The position numbers and the translations under genes were made by a program. Shown here piece after piece: positions 26,722-35,404 of a stretch of DNA of 64,000 nt (position 1 is the first letter of the stretch; every line of letters starts with the position of its first letter). The stretch comes from Paraburkholderia phenazinium (GTDB lineage: Bacteria > Pseudomonadota > Gammaproteobacteria > Burkholderiales > Burkholderiaceae). The notes below the pieces were generated by a model. It searched no databases. It saw only the letters and a list, made by a program, of their open reading frames with translations, and was not told the origin of the DNA. The DNA lies in the NCBI RefSeq assembly GCF_900100735.1, contig NZ_FNCJ01000002.1:711228-775227 (forward strand), in the 5' to 3' direction.

Positions 26722-27639
26722 TCACGACAGCCGCAGCCGCCTTACGTCTTGTTGCGGAGGCGCGCCGAACAGACGGCTGTACTCGCGACTGAACTGCGAG
26801 GCGCTCTCGTAGCCGACCTGGATCGCGGCACTACCCGCGTCGATGCCAAGGTTGAGCATCAACTGCCGCGCTTCCTGCAGGCGCAACTGCTTCTGGTATT
26901 GCAGGGGACTTGTTCCGGTGATGTTGCGGAAATGCTGACGGAACGTCGAAGGACTCATGTGCGCATGCGCGGCCAGGTCATCCACCTGGAGTCCCTTCGA
27001 GAAATTCTGCTTGAGCCATCTCACGGCCCTGGCGATTTGTTGGCTCGGCGATCCGTTGGCCGCAAGGTGCTGCAACTGCGGACTGTGGGGGCCAGCGAGA
27101 AGCCGCACGATGATTTCCTGCTGAAAGAGCGGCGCCAATTGCGGTGCCAATGCCGGTTGGCCCAGCAATTCGATCAGCCGAATCAGGACGCCGATCAGAG
27201 CATCGTCAAGCGTTTCGATCGTGATGGGCGTGAAAGCTGGCGTTCGAGGCGGAGCCGGCAACTGCATCTCCACAGCTGTCTTCACGATGTCACGGCTGTC
27301 TAGTGTCAGCATCAGGCCCAGCATCGGTTCCTCAATACTCGCGCGCGTGACGTGCGAGATCACAGGCAGGTCGATGCTTGCCAGCATCGACTGGCCGGGG
27401 CCGTAGTTCACCACCTCTTTTCCTGCCAACGCCTGCTTATGGCCCTGGGCAACGACGCCCAGCCCGAGGTTAAAGATGCAGTGCAACGGCTCGGTTGGCC
27501 CCTTCCGGCGGTGAAGGGAAAGGGCAGGTATGGCTGTGGTGTAGTCGCCGTCGGACTGGGCAAAGCGGGCGATGGCTCGCGCGAGGCCCTGCGTGCGTGT
27601 GGTAGTCGTACTCATTGGCTCGGAAACCCGGTGTTTCAT
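26722..27639 (-). CDS. AraC-family transcriptional regulator
   Basis: A 305-residue regulator with an N-terminal cupin-like ligand domain (LHCIFNLGLGVVAQGHKQ) and two C-terminal AraC helix-turn-helices, the first LQVDDLAAHAHMSPSTFRQH and the second in AAIQVGYESASQFSREYSRL. It is divergent from the SDR gene at 27843, a common regulator-target layout. An ATG at 27615 is an alternative start. Confidence 0.9.
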   Translation of the reverse strand: MKHRVSEPMSTTTTRTQGLARAIARFAQSDGDYTTAIPALSLHRRKGPTEPLHCIFNLGLGVVAQGHKQALAGKEVVNYGPGQSMLASIDLPVISHVTRASIEEPMLGLMLTLDSRDIVKTAVEMQLPAPPRTPAFTPITIETLDDALIGVLIRLIELLGQPALAPQLAPLFQQEIIVRLLAGPHSPQLQHLAANGSPSQQIARAVRWLKQNFSKGLQVDDLAAHAHMSPSTFRQHFRNITGTSPLQYQKQLRLQEARQLMLNLGIDAGSAAIQVGYESASQFSREYSRLFGAPPQQDVRRLRLS

Positions 27640-27842
27640 GCGAAATCTCTAACGCCAAGACGGCAGAAACACTTTACTCCGGTAGAAGACCATTCGCGTG
27701 GCTTTAAGCACGCTTCGTCAGTTTAGGCAAGAAGTTCGGCGCTTTCGGCAACCTCCCCGGTGCCAATCGCGCGACACTGAAGCCCGTTAATTCGTATCCG
27801 ATGCTCGAATTTGGGGGCATCAAGAACACAGAGGACCTACGT

Positions 27843-28685
27843 ATGAATAGCAAGAAAGTATGGCTGATTACTGGCGCCGGCCGTGGCATGGGCGTGGATA
27901 TCGCCAAGGCAGCCTTGGCGGCCGGTCACGATGTTGTGGCGACCGGACGCAATCCTGAAAAGGTCAGGAACGCCATCGGCGATCACGATAATCTTCTGGT
28001 CGCCCAACTGGACGTGACCAGTCCCGCGGATGCCGAGGCCGCCGTCGAAATTACCGTCCAGAGGTTTGGCCGCATTGACGTGCTGGTCAACAATGCAGGC
28101 AACTTTTATGGGGGCTTCTTCGAGGAGCTTAGCCCCGCGCAGGTGCGTAGCCAGCTCGAAACGCTTCTGTTCGGCCCGATGAATGTTGCCCGGGCCGTAT
28201 TGCCGGTGATGCGCAAGCAGCGCGCTGGCCTGTTAGTCACAATCTCATCGACGGCTGGCATTACTGGTGGCGTGTTTTGCAGTGCATATGCCGCTGCAAA
28301 GTTTGGCGTCGAAGGATGGATGGAGTCGCTTGCCCAGGAAATTGCTCCCTTTGGCATTCGCACCATGCTGGTAGAACCAGGTTTTTTCCGGACAGATCTC
28401 CTCAGCGCAGACTCGACTACCTACGCCGAACTTTCCATTGATGACTATGCGTCCCGCACTCAGGAGACCGTGACTGCGTGGAAAGGCATGAACGGCAAGC
28501 AGGGTGGCGATCCGGCCAAACTTGCCGCCGCGCTAGTGGATTTGACGGCACAGGAAGAGCCGCCCGCTCGCTTCGCCGCCGGCGCGGATGCAGTTGAAGC
28601 TTTTGAATCCAAGGCGAACACGTTGCTCGCTCAGGCGAATGCCCACCGCGAGCTGTCTTCATCCCTTTCACACGCCCCAGAATAA
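27843..28685 (+). CDS. Short-chain dehydrogenase/reductase
   Basis: A 280-residue NAD(P)-dependent oxidoreductase. The Rossmann motif is TGAGRGMG (residues 9-16), then NNAG, the catalytic serine in TISSTAGITGG, and YAAAK with the catalytic Tyr and Lys. The ATG at 27843 has AGAGG upstream; the in-frame start at 27801 is rejected. The divergent AraC gene is its likely regulator, and a SnoaL-like gene lies downstream on the other strand. The substrate is unknown. Confidence 0.92.
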   Translation: MNSKKVWLITGAGRGMGVDIAKAALAAGHDVVATGRNPEKVRNAIGDHDNLLVAQLDVTSPADAEAAVEITVQRFGRIDVLVNNAGNFYGGFFEELSPAQVRSQLETLLFGPMNVARAVLPVMRKQRAGLLVTISSTAGITGGVFCSAYAAAKFGVEGWMESLAQEIAPFGIRTMLVEPGFFRTDLLSADSTTYAELSIDDYASRTQETVTAWKGMNGKQGGDPAKLAAALVDLTAQEEPPARFAAGADAVEAFESKANTLLAQANAHRELSSSLSHAPE

Positions 28686-28785
28686 AGACGGGCGCCGCCG
28701 GACAAGGGTTCGTCACCTTAGCAAAGGGGAACGCGCACCATCGCCCCGGCAGAAAGTGCATACGGCGGCCGCGACCATCTTCCGC

Positions 28786-29202
28786 TCAGGCTGGAACCGC
28801 ACCGATTTGCTGCAACAGGGCCAACAGGTCAGGTTGCCCGCGCTCTTCGACAATTTTTCCGTTGGAAAAGCGATAGAAGTTCACGGCCTGAACCTGGATC
28901 TTCTTTCCGCTCGCAGGCACGCCAAAGAAGGTGGCCTGGTGAGTACCGCGCATGATGAAACGTGCGGCAACCGTGTCGTTTTCCGCGATCATTTCTTCGA
29001 GCGTCCATTGAATGTCGGGGAAACCAGAGCGCATCATGCCGAGGATTTCCATGTACCCCTGCGGTCCAATGAAAGGATCCGGGCTGACGGGGGCGTGGAA
29101 GATTGCATTGGCATCAACAAGCTCCTCGGCAAGCGCCTCGCCGGCTGTATTGATGAATTCAACAAAGCGGGACATCAACAGTTTGTTCGATTCGGCGGAC
29201 AT
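28786..29202 (-). CDS. SnoaL-like (NTF2 fold) polyketide cyclase family protein
   Basis: A 138-residue alpha+beta barrel protein. Family features are VEFINTAGEALAEELVDANA, the FHAPVSPDPFIGPQGYMEIL segment, and RGTHQATFFGVPASGKK, which matches the conserved G-x-P-x-G-x-x turn. Such proteins act as cyclases, isomerases or binding proteins; no specific reaction can be assigned. The start at 29202 is preferred over 29238 because the extra 12 codons lack family character. It is divergent from the LysR gene. Confidence 0.82.
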   Translation of the reverse strand: MSAESNKLLMSRFVEFINTAGEALAEELVDANAIFHAPVSPDPFIGPQGYMEILGMMRSGFPDIQWTLEEMIAENDTVAARFIMRGTHQATFFGVPASGKKIQVQAVNFYRFSNGKIVEERGQPDLLALLQQIGAVPA

Positions 29203-29401
29203 TATTTGAACCTTGTATGTGAGTGTGGTCGCCCGCAACGGCGTCGGTTGCGTGCGCCGCCAAACGAGAGGCGGAGCAGGTTGCGGTAGGTCGCGTACGT
29301 GCCGGGTTCAGGCCGCTTACGACAACTGCAACAAGTCTAGACTGCAAATACATTGAGATAAATGCGTGATATCGTTGGACATTCACAACAGGACGTTTCG
29401 A

Positions 29402-30286
29402 ATGGATCGTCTCACGAGTATCAGCGTTTTCACGAAAGCAGTCGAATTGGGTTCGTTCTCAGCGGCTGGGGATGCGCTTCAGATGTCGCCACAACTGGTC
29501 GGGAAACACGTCCAGGTGCTGGAACAGAGTCTCGGCGTGCGTCTGCTGAACAGAACGACGCGCAGGCAAAGCCCGACAGATATCGGCCGGGCTTACTATG
29601 AACGCGCCAAGATCATTCTCGCGGAGGTCGAGTCGGCCGAAAACCTCGTAGCCGAGACCCGTTCAGTGCCGACTGGCCGTCTGAAGATAAATGCGCCTGT
29701 GAGCTTCGGCATGCACACCTTGGCGCCTAAGCTGCCGGAGTACCTTAAGGCGTTTCCGCAGGTCGCAGTTGACTTGACTCTGTCGAATCGAGCCGTCGGT
29801 CTGATTGACGAGGGTTATGACGCCGTGTTCAGGATTGGCGAACTGGGGGATAGCGGCCTGATTGCTCAGCCACTGGCTCCCTACCGGTTAGTGCTATGCG
29901 CCGCGCCGTCGTATCTTGCTGCAAACCCGCGCATAACAGTTCCCGCTGATCTGGCGCACCATGAGTGTCTTGGTTTTGCGCATACGGAACTACGATCGGA
30001 GTGGACGTTTGATGGCCCTGAAGGCCGCGTCGCTGTGCAGGTCTCGGGGCGATTCATGGGAGACCATGGTGAGGTGCTGCTGGCGGCCGCCGTGGCGGGC
30101 GTCGGGGTCATGCTTCAGCCCGTGGAACTGGTGAAGGGCGAACTCGATCGGGGCAGTCTGGTTGTGGTGCTTCCGGACTATCAGGCGCCTTCGCGGTCAT
30201 TACACGTTCTATATGCGCGTGATCGCCGCGTGACGCCCAAGTTGAGGAGCTTTCTGGATTTTGCGCGAGAGCACTTCGGCGCATAG
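29402..30286 (+). CDS. LysR-family transcriptional regulator
   Basis: A 294-residue regulator. The N-terminal helix-turn-helix reads FSAAGDALQMSPQLVGKHVQ, followed by a PBP2-like effector domain (about residues 90-290). It is divergent from the SnoaL-like gene and may control it. The ATG at 29402 is the start consistent with the family (MDRLTSISVF). Confidence 0.92.
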   Translation: MDRLTSISVFTKAVELGSFSAAGDALQMSPQLVGKHVQVLEQSLGVRLLNRTTRRQSPTDIGRAYYERAKIILAEVESAENLVAETRSVPTGRLKINAPVSFGMHTLAPKLPEYLKAFPQVAVDLTLSNRAVGLIDEGYDAVFRIGELGDSGLIAQPLAPYRLVLCAAPSYLAANPRITVPADLAHHECLGFAHTELRSEWTFDGPEGRVAVQVSGRFMGDHGEVLLAAAVAGVGVMLQPVELVKGELDRGSLVVVLPDYQAPSRSLHVLYARDRRVTPKLRSFLDFAREHFGA

Positions 30287-30326
30287 CGAAGTGATAGTTC
30301 CTCAGCATTGGCCAAATTCCATCGGT

Positions 30327-30348
30327 GCCACACTTTGTCGAGTGTGGC
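30327..30348. terminator. Stem-loop between convergent genes
   Basis: A perfect 8-bp stem GCCACACT/AGTGTGGC with loop TTGTCG lies between the LysR stop and the DUF971 stop. There is no T tract, so its terminator role is tentative. Confidence 0.5.
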
Positions 30349-30435
30349 GCGGGTAGCGATGACCGCTTCCGGGAAAACTGAAGATCTCGGATGGGTCGGT
30401 ACCCATTCGCTGAAGTCGGAAACGGACGCCCGCAC

Positions 30436-30720
30436 TTACATCAAACCCATCTGCTCAAGATACCGCCACGGATAAATACCGCGTGCGTGTCCGTCGCTGA
30501 ATATCAACTGCACGCCGTAACCCATCATGTGCATATCGATCAACGCCACATCCGGCGAGGCGCCCACGACGTGCCCGTCGAGCCTGATACGGCGGCATTC
30601 GGCGCACGCGCAGGCGCGTCGCAACTCCGCGTGCGCAATCCGCTGCTCGCGCCTGTCTGGCCAACGCAGCGTCAGCACGCGGTCGACGGTGTCGGTTGCG
30701 ATCTCGCGCGGGACGTTCAT
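30436..30720 (-). CDS. DUF971 protein (gamma-butyrobetaine hydroxylase N-terminal-like)
   Basis: A 94-residue standalone DUF971 domain. It has the LTLRWPDRREQRIAHAELRR strand-helix, the cysteines of CACAECRR, and the conserved GIYPWRYLEQM end. Related domains bind zinc or iron and appear in Fe-S maturation and carnitine biosynthesis proteins. Its ATG overlaps the stop of the HEAT-repeat gene by 4 bp, so the two are translationally coupled. It closes the AprAB-like operon. Confidence 0.88.
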   Translation of the reverse strand: MNVPREIATDTVDRVLTLRWPDRREQRIAHAELRRACACAECRRIRLDGHVVGASPDVALIDMHMMGYGVQLIFSDGHARGIYPWRYLEQMGLM

Positions 30721-31712
30721 CGGGCCGTGCCTTCCACCTGCTGTAACGCGATGCGCACCGCTTTGCGCACGTCGGGATCGCGATCTTCGAGCGCATCGCG
30801 CAGAGGCTGCAAAGTGCGAGGATCGCGCAACTCGCCAAGCGCGAGCGCGGCCTCCTTGCGCAGGTTGCTGATCGTGTGGGTGAGCAGGGCGGCGACAGCC
30901 GGGGCAGCGCTGCGCTCGCCAAGCTGGCCAAGTGCGCGCACAGCACGCAGCCGCACCTGCCAGTAGTCGTCGTCGAGCGCGGCAAGCAGCGGGTCGCGGG
31001 CGGCCGGCGCACGCAGCTTGCCTAGCGTGGTGGCCGCCTCCTCGCGCACCTGCCAGGCGCCGTCACGCAAGGCGCCGAGCAGTGCGGTCGTAGCAGCCGC
31101 GTGGGTGGCGGGTGCAAATCCGAGTGAACCGACCGCGGCGCGTCTCACCTCGGTCTCGGCATCACCGGTGGCAAGCGCGGCCAGCGGCGCCAGCGCACGC
31201 GTATCCTTCAGCCAGCCCAGCACCGCAACCGCTTCCAGCCGCACACTCGGCGTTGTATCGGTTAGCGCGTGCAGGGCAGGTTCGAATGCACCGGCAAAGC
31301 GCAGTTCCCGCAGGGCTCGCAAGGTTGCCGAACGCACGAACGGCTCGGGCCGCTCGACCCAGCGGCGCAGCACCGTTCCAGACGCAGGGTCCTTGAGTTC
31401 GCTCAGACTCTGCGCGGCTGCAGCGCTGACCTTGCCGTCGGGATCGAGGAGGGCGCCGCACAGCGCTTCCACGATCTCGTCACGCTCCCACGACGCCAGC
31501 ACGCGCGCCGCTTCGAGCCTGACTTCGGCGGCGGGGTCATCGCGCAGCGCGGCGACAAGCGAAGGTAGCAAGTCGGCATCTTCGAGATCCGCAATCTCGA
31601 GTAGTGCGATGCGTCGCACGGCGGCGTCTTCGTCGGCAAGACGCGACAGCAGCGCGATGGTCTCGGAATCGAACGCGTCCGGGTGAGGGACGACAATGGG
31701 CGGCACGTTCAT
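30717..31712 (-). CDS. HEAT-repeat protein
   Basis: A 331-residue alpha-solenoid built of about ten HEAT/PBS-lyase-type repeats of roughly 31 residues, for example PSVRLEAVAVLGWLKDTRAL and WQVRLRAVRALGQLGERSAA. Repeats of this kind serve as protein scaffolds and occur in phycobilin lyases and in proteins encoded beside redox enzymes. It lies between the ferredoxin and DUF971 genes of a GntR-led operon, so a scaffolding or maturation role for the flavoprotein complex is plausible. Only the frame from 31712 has repeat character; upstream in-frame codons are a shadow of the ferredoxin and flavoprotein genes. Confidence 0.9.
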   Translation of the reverse strand: MNVPPIVVPHPDAFDSETIALLSRLADEDAAVRRIALLEIADLEDADLLPSLVAALRDDPAAEVRLEAARVLASWERDEIVEALCGALLDPDGKVSAAAAQSLSELKDPASGTVLRRWVERPEPFVRSATLRALRELRFAGAFEPALHALTDTTPSVRLEAVAVLGWLKDTRALAPLAALATGDAETEVRRAAVGSLGFAPATHAAATTALLGALRDGAWQVREEAATTLGKLRAPAARDPLLAALDDDYWQVRLRAVRALGQLGERSAAPAVAALLTHTISNLRKEAALALGELRDPRTLQPLRDALEDRDPDVRKAVRIALQQVEGTAR

Positions 31713-31825
31713 TCGAATGCTCAAGGGTTGGTGTTGCGTGAAGGACTTCGAAATCAGGCTTGCTGGATGCACTCGTGCCTGCGGCGCAGCAACGCGTAAG
31801 AGTACGGTTGTCGCGCCACAGCGTT

Positions 31826-32071
31826 CTAGCGCAGCAGGTAGGGAATCTCCACCTTGACCGCCCCGGTTGGACAGTCGCGCTCGCATGGCATGCAGTACCA
31901 GCATTCGTCGAACTGCATATAGGCTTTGCCCTTGCTCAAGTCGATGGCGAGCAGGTCGAGCGGGCAGACGTCGACACAGACGGTGCAGCCCTTGTCGGCG
32001 ATACACAGGTCCTCGTCGATCGTGACGGGGGCGCTGCTGCGCTGAAAGATCTCGTGTGGGGTATAGGACAT
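31826..32071 (-). CDS. AprB-like ferredoxin with two 4Fe-4S clusters
   Basis: An 81-residue electron carrier with eight cluster cysteines. The first set is in CIADKGCTVCVDVCP (C-x5-C-x2-C-x3-C-P) and the second in CWYCMPCERDCP (C-x2-C-x2-C-x3-C-P). The widened first spacing and the ECWYC arrangement resemble the beta subunit of adenylylsulfate reductase rather than ordinary bacterial ferredoxin. It starts 12 bp after the flavoprotein stop, so the two very likely form one enzyme. Confidence 0.9.
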   Translation of the reverse strand: MSYTPHEIFQRSSAPVTIDEDLCIADKGCTVCVDVCPLDLLAIDLSKGKAYMQFDECWYCMPCERDCPTGAVKVEIPYLLR

Positions 32072-32083
32072 GGCAATCGACTC

Positions 32084-33823
32084 TCAGATGACAGCGGCAA
32101 GCGCGCTGGATTCGCGGATGCGCAGGTTCTGGTAAGCGCTGCGCTCGTCTTCGGCCAGCGGCACGATATAAGGCTCGACTGCACGTTTCTCGCTGCTCAT
32201 GCGGCCATGCTCGTCCTTGCGCAGATGCGTATGGCAGAACCACTGCGCATCGTCGCGCTCGGGATAGTCGACCCGGTGGTGATACAGACCCCAACGGCTT
32301 TCGGTGCGAAACAGCGAGGCGCGCGCTGCCATTTCCGCGCAGTCGCGGATGGCGCGAACTTCTGCCGCGCGCATCAGCTCATGGGGATTGACGGCCTTGA
32401 TTGCTTCGATGTCCTCGGCGATTTCCGCAAAGCGCTGCAAACCGATCTCCATCTTGCGCGTGACCTTCGGCGGTTGCAGATAGTCGTTCACCATGCGCCG
32501 CAGCTTGTATTCGACTTGCGACGGCGCATGGCCATTGGCACGTTCGAGTGGCGCGTAGACGCGCTCACGTTCGGCAGCAACCTGCTGTTCGTCGACGGGC
32601 GCGTGCTCGTGTCCTTGCACATATTCCGCCGCGTTCTGACCGGCAAACCAGCCATAGGTGAACGCGCCGAGCATGTAGTTATGCGGTACGGCCGCCATAT
32701 CGCCGGCTGAGTAGAGTCCCGCTACGGTGGTTTCGGCGCGCGCGTTCACATAGACCCCTGACGCGCTATGTCCGCTGCAAAAACCGATCTCCGAGATGTG
32801 CATTTCGACCATCTGCTGCCGGTAGTCGGTGTTGCGCCCGGCGTGGAATCGTCCGCGGCTGGGGCGTTCGTTGGTGTGCAGGATTTGCTCGATGGTCTGG
32901 ATCGTTTCTTCCGCGAGATGGTCGAGCTTCAGGAACACGGGGCCATTGCCGCTTTGCAGTTCCTGATAGAACTCCCACATCATCTGACCGCTCCAGTAGT
33001 CGCATTCGATGAAGCGTTCGCCCTTGCCATTGGCCGTAAAGCCGCCAAGCGGCCCGGTCACATAGGCGCACGCCGGACCGTTGTAGTCCTTGATCAGCGG
33101 ATTGATCTGGAAGCATTCGAGGTTCGCGAGCGCGGCCCCCGCGTGATAGGCCATCGCGTAGCCATCGCCGGCATTGGTCGGGTTCTCGTAGGTACCCATT
33201 AGATAGCCGGATGACGGCAAGCCCAACCGTCCCGCTGCGCCGCAGGCGAGAATCACGGCCTTGGCGCGCACCACGTAGAAGTCCGCCGTGCGGCAGTCGA
33301 AGCCGAGCACGCCGCAGACCCGTCCTTGTGCATCGGTCAAGAGGCGCGTGGCGACGATGCGATTGGTGATCGAAATACGTGCCCGCTTCAACTGGCGGTA
33401 CAGCACCTTCTTGATGTCGTGCCCTTCGGGCATCGGCAGCACGTACGAACCCATGTGGTGGACCTTCTTGACCGCGTAGTCGCCGGTGCCGTCCTTCTCG
33501 AACTTCACGCCCCAGCGGTCGAGCTGCTCGATCGTCGTGAAGCTGTGCTTCGCATATGCGTAGACGGCTTCCTGATCGACAATGCCGTCGTTAGCGATCG
33601 TGATTTCCCGCGTGTACTGCTCGGGCGTCGCGTGACCCGGAATGACTGCGTTGTTCAAGCCGTCCATTCCCATCGAGATCGCGCCGCTGCGCTTGACATT
33701 GGCTTTTTCGAGCAACAGCACCTTCAACTCCGGATTGCGTTCCTTCGCCTTGATGGCCGCCATCGGCCCGGCCGTGCCACCGCCTACCACGACGATGTCG
33801 TACTCCAGTACATGCGTATTCAT
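32084..33823 (-). CDS. AprA/fumarate reductase-like FAD oxidoreductase
   Basis: A 579-residue flavoprotein. The FAD dinucleotide fold is YDIVVVGGGTAGPMAAIKA at the N-terminus, and the second FAD region is GLYSAGDMAAVPHNYMLGA. A helical C-terminal domain (about residues 430-579) is typical for the fumarate reductase/AprA superfamily. The NAGDGYAMAYHAGA segment and the pairing with an AprB-like ferredoxin favour the adenylylsulfate-reductase branch. No SAT or QmoABC genes are in the window, so sulfate metabolism is not established. The ATG at 33823 overlaps the GntR stop (ATGA) and has AAGGA upstream. The true substrate is unknown. Confidence 0.88.
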   Translation of the reverse strand: MNTHVLEYDIVVVGGGTAGPMAAIKAKERNPELKVLLLEKANVKRSGAISMGMDGLNNAVIPGHATPEQYTREITIANDGIVDQEAVYAYAKHSFTTIEQLDRWGVKFEKDGTGDYAVKKVHHMGSYVLPMPEGHDIKKVLYRQLKRARISITNRIVATRLLTDAQGRVCGVLGFDCRTADFYVVRAKAVILACGAAGRLGLPSSGYLMGTYENPTNAGDGYAMAYHAGAALANLECFQINPLIKDYNGPACAYVTGPLGGFTANGKGERFIECDYWSGQMMWEFYQELQSGNGPVFLKLDHLAEETIQTIEQILHTNERPSRGRFHAGRNTDYRQQMVEMHISEIGFCSGHSASGVYVNARAETTVAGLYSAGDMAAVPHNYMLGAFTYGWFAGQNAAEYVQGHEHAPVDEQQVAAERERVYAPLERANGHAPSQVEYKLRRMVNDYLQPPKVTRKMEIGLQRFAEIAEDIEAIKAVNPHELMRAAEVRAIRDCAEMAARASLFRTESRWGLYHHRVDYPERDDAQWFCHTHLRKDEHGRMSSEKRAVEPYIVPLAEDERSAYQNLRIRESSALAAVI

Positions 33824-34590
33824 TGCGTTGTCCTTGCGTTGCGGCGCGGTTTCTGGCGATCGGTGCGCAGCCGGTATTGGAACGCGTCGCCGCGGAAGTA
33901 GAGGTATTCGTAGTCGATGGGCGTGCCGGAAGCATCGTGGGTGAGGCGCTCGATGCGCAGCACCGGACTGCCTTCTTCGACACGCAGGGCGTCGACAATG
34001 TCGTCGTCCGCGAGGATCGCGTCGATGGCGATGTCGGCATGGCCGAGCGGCACGCCGCAGTCGTTCTCGAGAATCAGAAAGATGTCGCGGGTCGCGAGAT
34101 CTGCGTTGGCGAGGCGTTTGCCGAATGCTTCCGGGACCCACGTGAGTTCGAGTGAGACCGGCTCGCGATTCAGCAGGCGGGTGCGATGGATCTCGGTCAC
34201 TGGCGCGCCCTCAGCAAGCTTGAGCCTGGCCGCGACGTGCCGGTCGGCCTTAACCGTACGAAAGCTGCGCAGCTGATTGACGATTTCGTAGCCCATCGAT
34301 TCCATGGCCTCCGCAAACCCCTGCAGCGAGGTCACATTCTGGAACGCCTTGGGCTTGGAGACGAAGGTGCCTTTGCCGTGCAGCTTGAAGAGCAAGCCCT
34401 CCTTTTGCAGATCGCCAAGCGCCTGACGGACTGTAATGCGGCTGACGTCGAACATCGCGCACAGTTCGTGTTCCGACGGCATCTGACTGTGCGGCGCGTA
34501 GGTGCCATCGAGAATCCGCGCGCGCAACGCGTCCTTGATCTGCGCGTAGAGCGGCTGCGGTGAAAGCGGCACGAGATTCGTTCGGGACAT
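33820..34590 (-). CDS. GntR-family regulator, HutC/UTRA subfamily
   Basis: A 256-residue regulator with an N-terminal GntR winged helix (MPSEHELCAMFDVSRITVRQ) and a UTRA effector domain (about residues 95-240). It is the first gene of the minus-strand operon and overlaps the flavoprotein start by 4 bp, so it is autoregulatory in all likelihood. A palindrome at 34597-34610 directly upstream is the likely operator. Confidence 0.9.
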   Translation of the reverse strand: MSRTNLVPLSPQPLYAQIKDALRARILDGTYAPHSQMPSEHELCAMFDVSRITVRQALGDLQKEGLLFKLHGKGTFVSKPKAFQNVTSLQGFAEAMESMGYEIVNQLRSFRTVKADRHVAARLKLAEGAPVTEIHRTRLLNREPVSLELTWVPEAFGKRLANADLATRDIFLILENDCGVPLGHADIAIDAILADDDIVDALRVEEGSPVLRIERLTHDASGTPIDYEYLYFRGDAFQYRLRTDRQKPRRNARTTQ

Positions 34591-34596
34591 GATCAA

Positions 34597-34610
34597 CTTG
34601 TCATAACAAG
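34597..34610. promoter_or_regulatory. Candidate GntR operator
   Basis: CTTGTCATAACAAG is an inverted repeat (CTTGT, 4-bp spacer, ACAAG) 6 bp before the GntR ATG. Its position over the translation start region suggests autoregulation by blocking the transcript start or initiation. Confidence 0.55.
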
Positions 34611-34723
34611 ATGGAGGCCGAGTGTAGTGACAGAGCCGAACAGGTCAAACGAAGAAATTGTGCTATCGATTTTCCGTTTTGCGGACAGCGAGCGGAGCAG
34701 CGCCCCTCATGTCTCGTCGCTCG

Positions 34724-34741
34724 AGCACCCATGCGGGTGCT
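34724..34741 (+). other. Hairpin in the 313-bp divergent region
   Basis: AGCACCC/GGGTGCT form a perfect 7-bp stem with loop ATGC, followed by TATTTAG. It lies between the divergent GntR and rhodanese genes. The next 35 bases are AT-rich and probably contain the rhodanese/epsC promoter. Nothing else is recognisable in this gap. Confidence 0.45.
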
Positions 34742-34903
34742 TATTTAGAAATATGAATTTATTGGTTCTGCTTTGGAGGGCGGACTTGCATAGTTCGCTT
34801 TGATGGCTATAGGCGGTGACGCTCATGGGTTTGCGCCGCGCCCGGCCAGCATCACTGTTCGGTGGGTAACCGGACGGGTACGACAGATGAGCAAGGAGAC
34901 ATC

Positions 34904-35371
34904 ATGACAGTTGAATTGGCAGAGCGAACCACCCATGCGGCGCTGGTAGCGGCCCGCGAAGCCGCCGTTGCTGCGGGTTTGCCGTACGCCGGCGGGATTT
35001 CTCCGCAGGACGCGTGGGCGCTGTTTTCCGCAGGCGAGGCGGTGCTGGTCGACGTGCGTTCCGCAGAGGAGCGCAAGTTCGTCGGTTATGTGCCGGACAG
35101 CCTGCATGTTGCGTGGGCGACCGGCACCAGCCTGAACCGTAATCCGCGCTTTGCGCGCGAGCTGGAGGCGAAGACCGGCAAGGATGCGGTGGTGCTGCTG
35201 CTGTGCCGCAGCGGCAACCGTTCGGCGCTCGCCGCTGAAGCGGCAACCAAGGCTGGATTGAGCCGGGTCTTCAACGTCCGGGAAGGATTCGAAGGCGACC
35301 TGGACGCGCAGCAGCAGCGCGGCCGGCAGAACGGCTGGCGTTTCCACGGCTTGCCGTGGGTTCAGGATTAA
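34904..35371 (+). CDS. Rhodanese-domain sulfurtransferase
   Basis: A single rhodanese domain of 155 residues. The persulfide-carrying C101 is in LLCRSGNRS, and VLVDVRSAEERKFVGYVPDS is the first conserved motif. The ATG at 34904 has AAGGAG at 34893-34898. It is followed 33 bp later by epsC and, after the XRE gene, by the encapsulin/cysteine desulfurase pair. The order suggests it transfers or accepts sulfane sulfur in the same pathway. There is no signal peptide, so it is cytoplasmic. Confidence 0.92.
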   Translation: MTVELAERTTHAALVAAREAAVAAGLPYAGGISPQDAWALFSAGEAVLVDVRSAEERKFVGYVPDSLHVAWATGTSLNRNPRFARELEAKTGKDAVVLLLCRSGNRSALAAEAATKAGLSRVFNVREGFEGDLDAQQQRGRQNGWRFHGLPWVQD

Positions 35372-35404
35372 GCGGTTCCAACTTCAGGACGGGGAGCACT
35401 GACT

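Noticed and set aside
31713..32294. Upstream extension of the HEAT-repeat gene
   Set aside because: Frame lies over the ferredoxin gene and has no repeat character.
33824..34141. Upstream extension of the AprA-like flavoprotein
   Set aside because: It overlaps the GntR gene; the FAD motif begins properly after the ATG at 33823.
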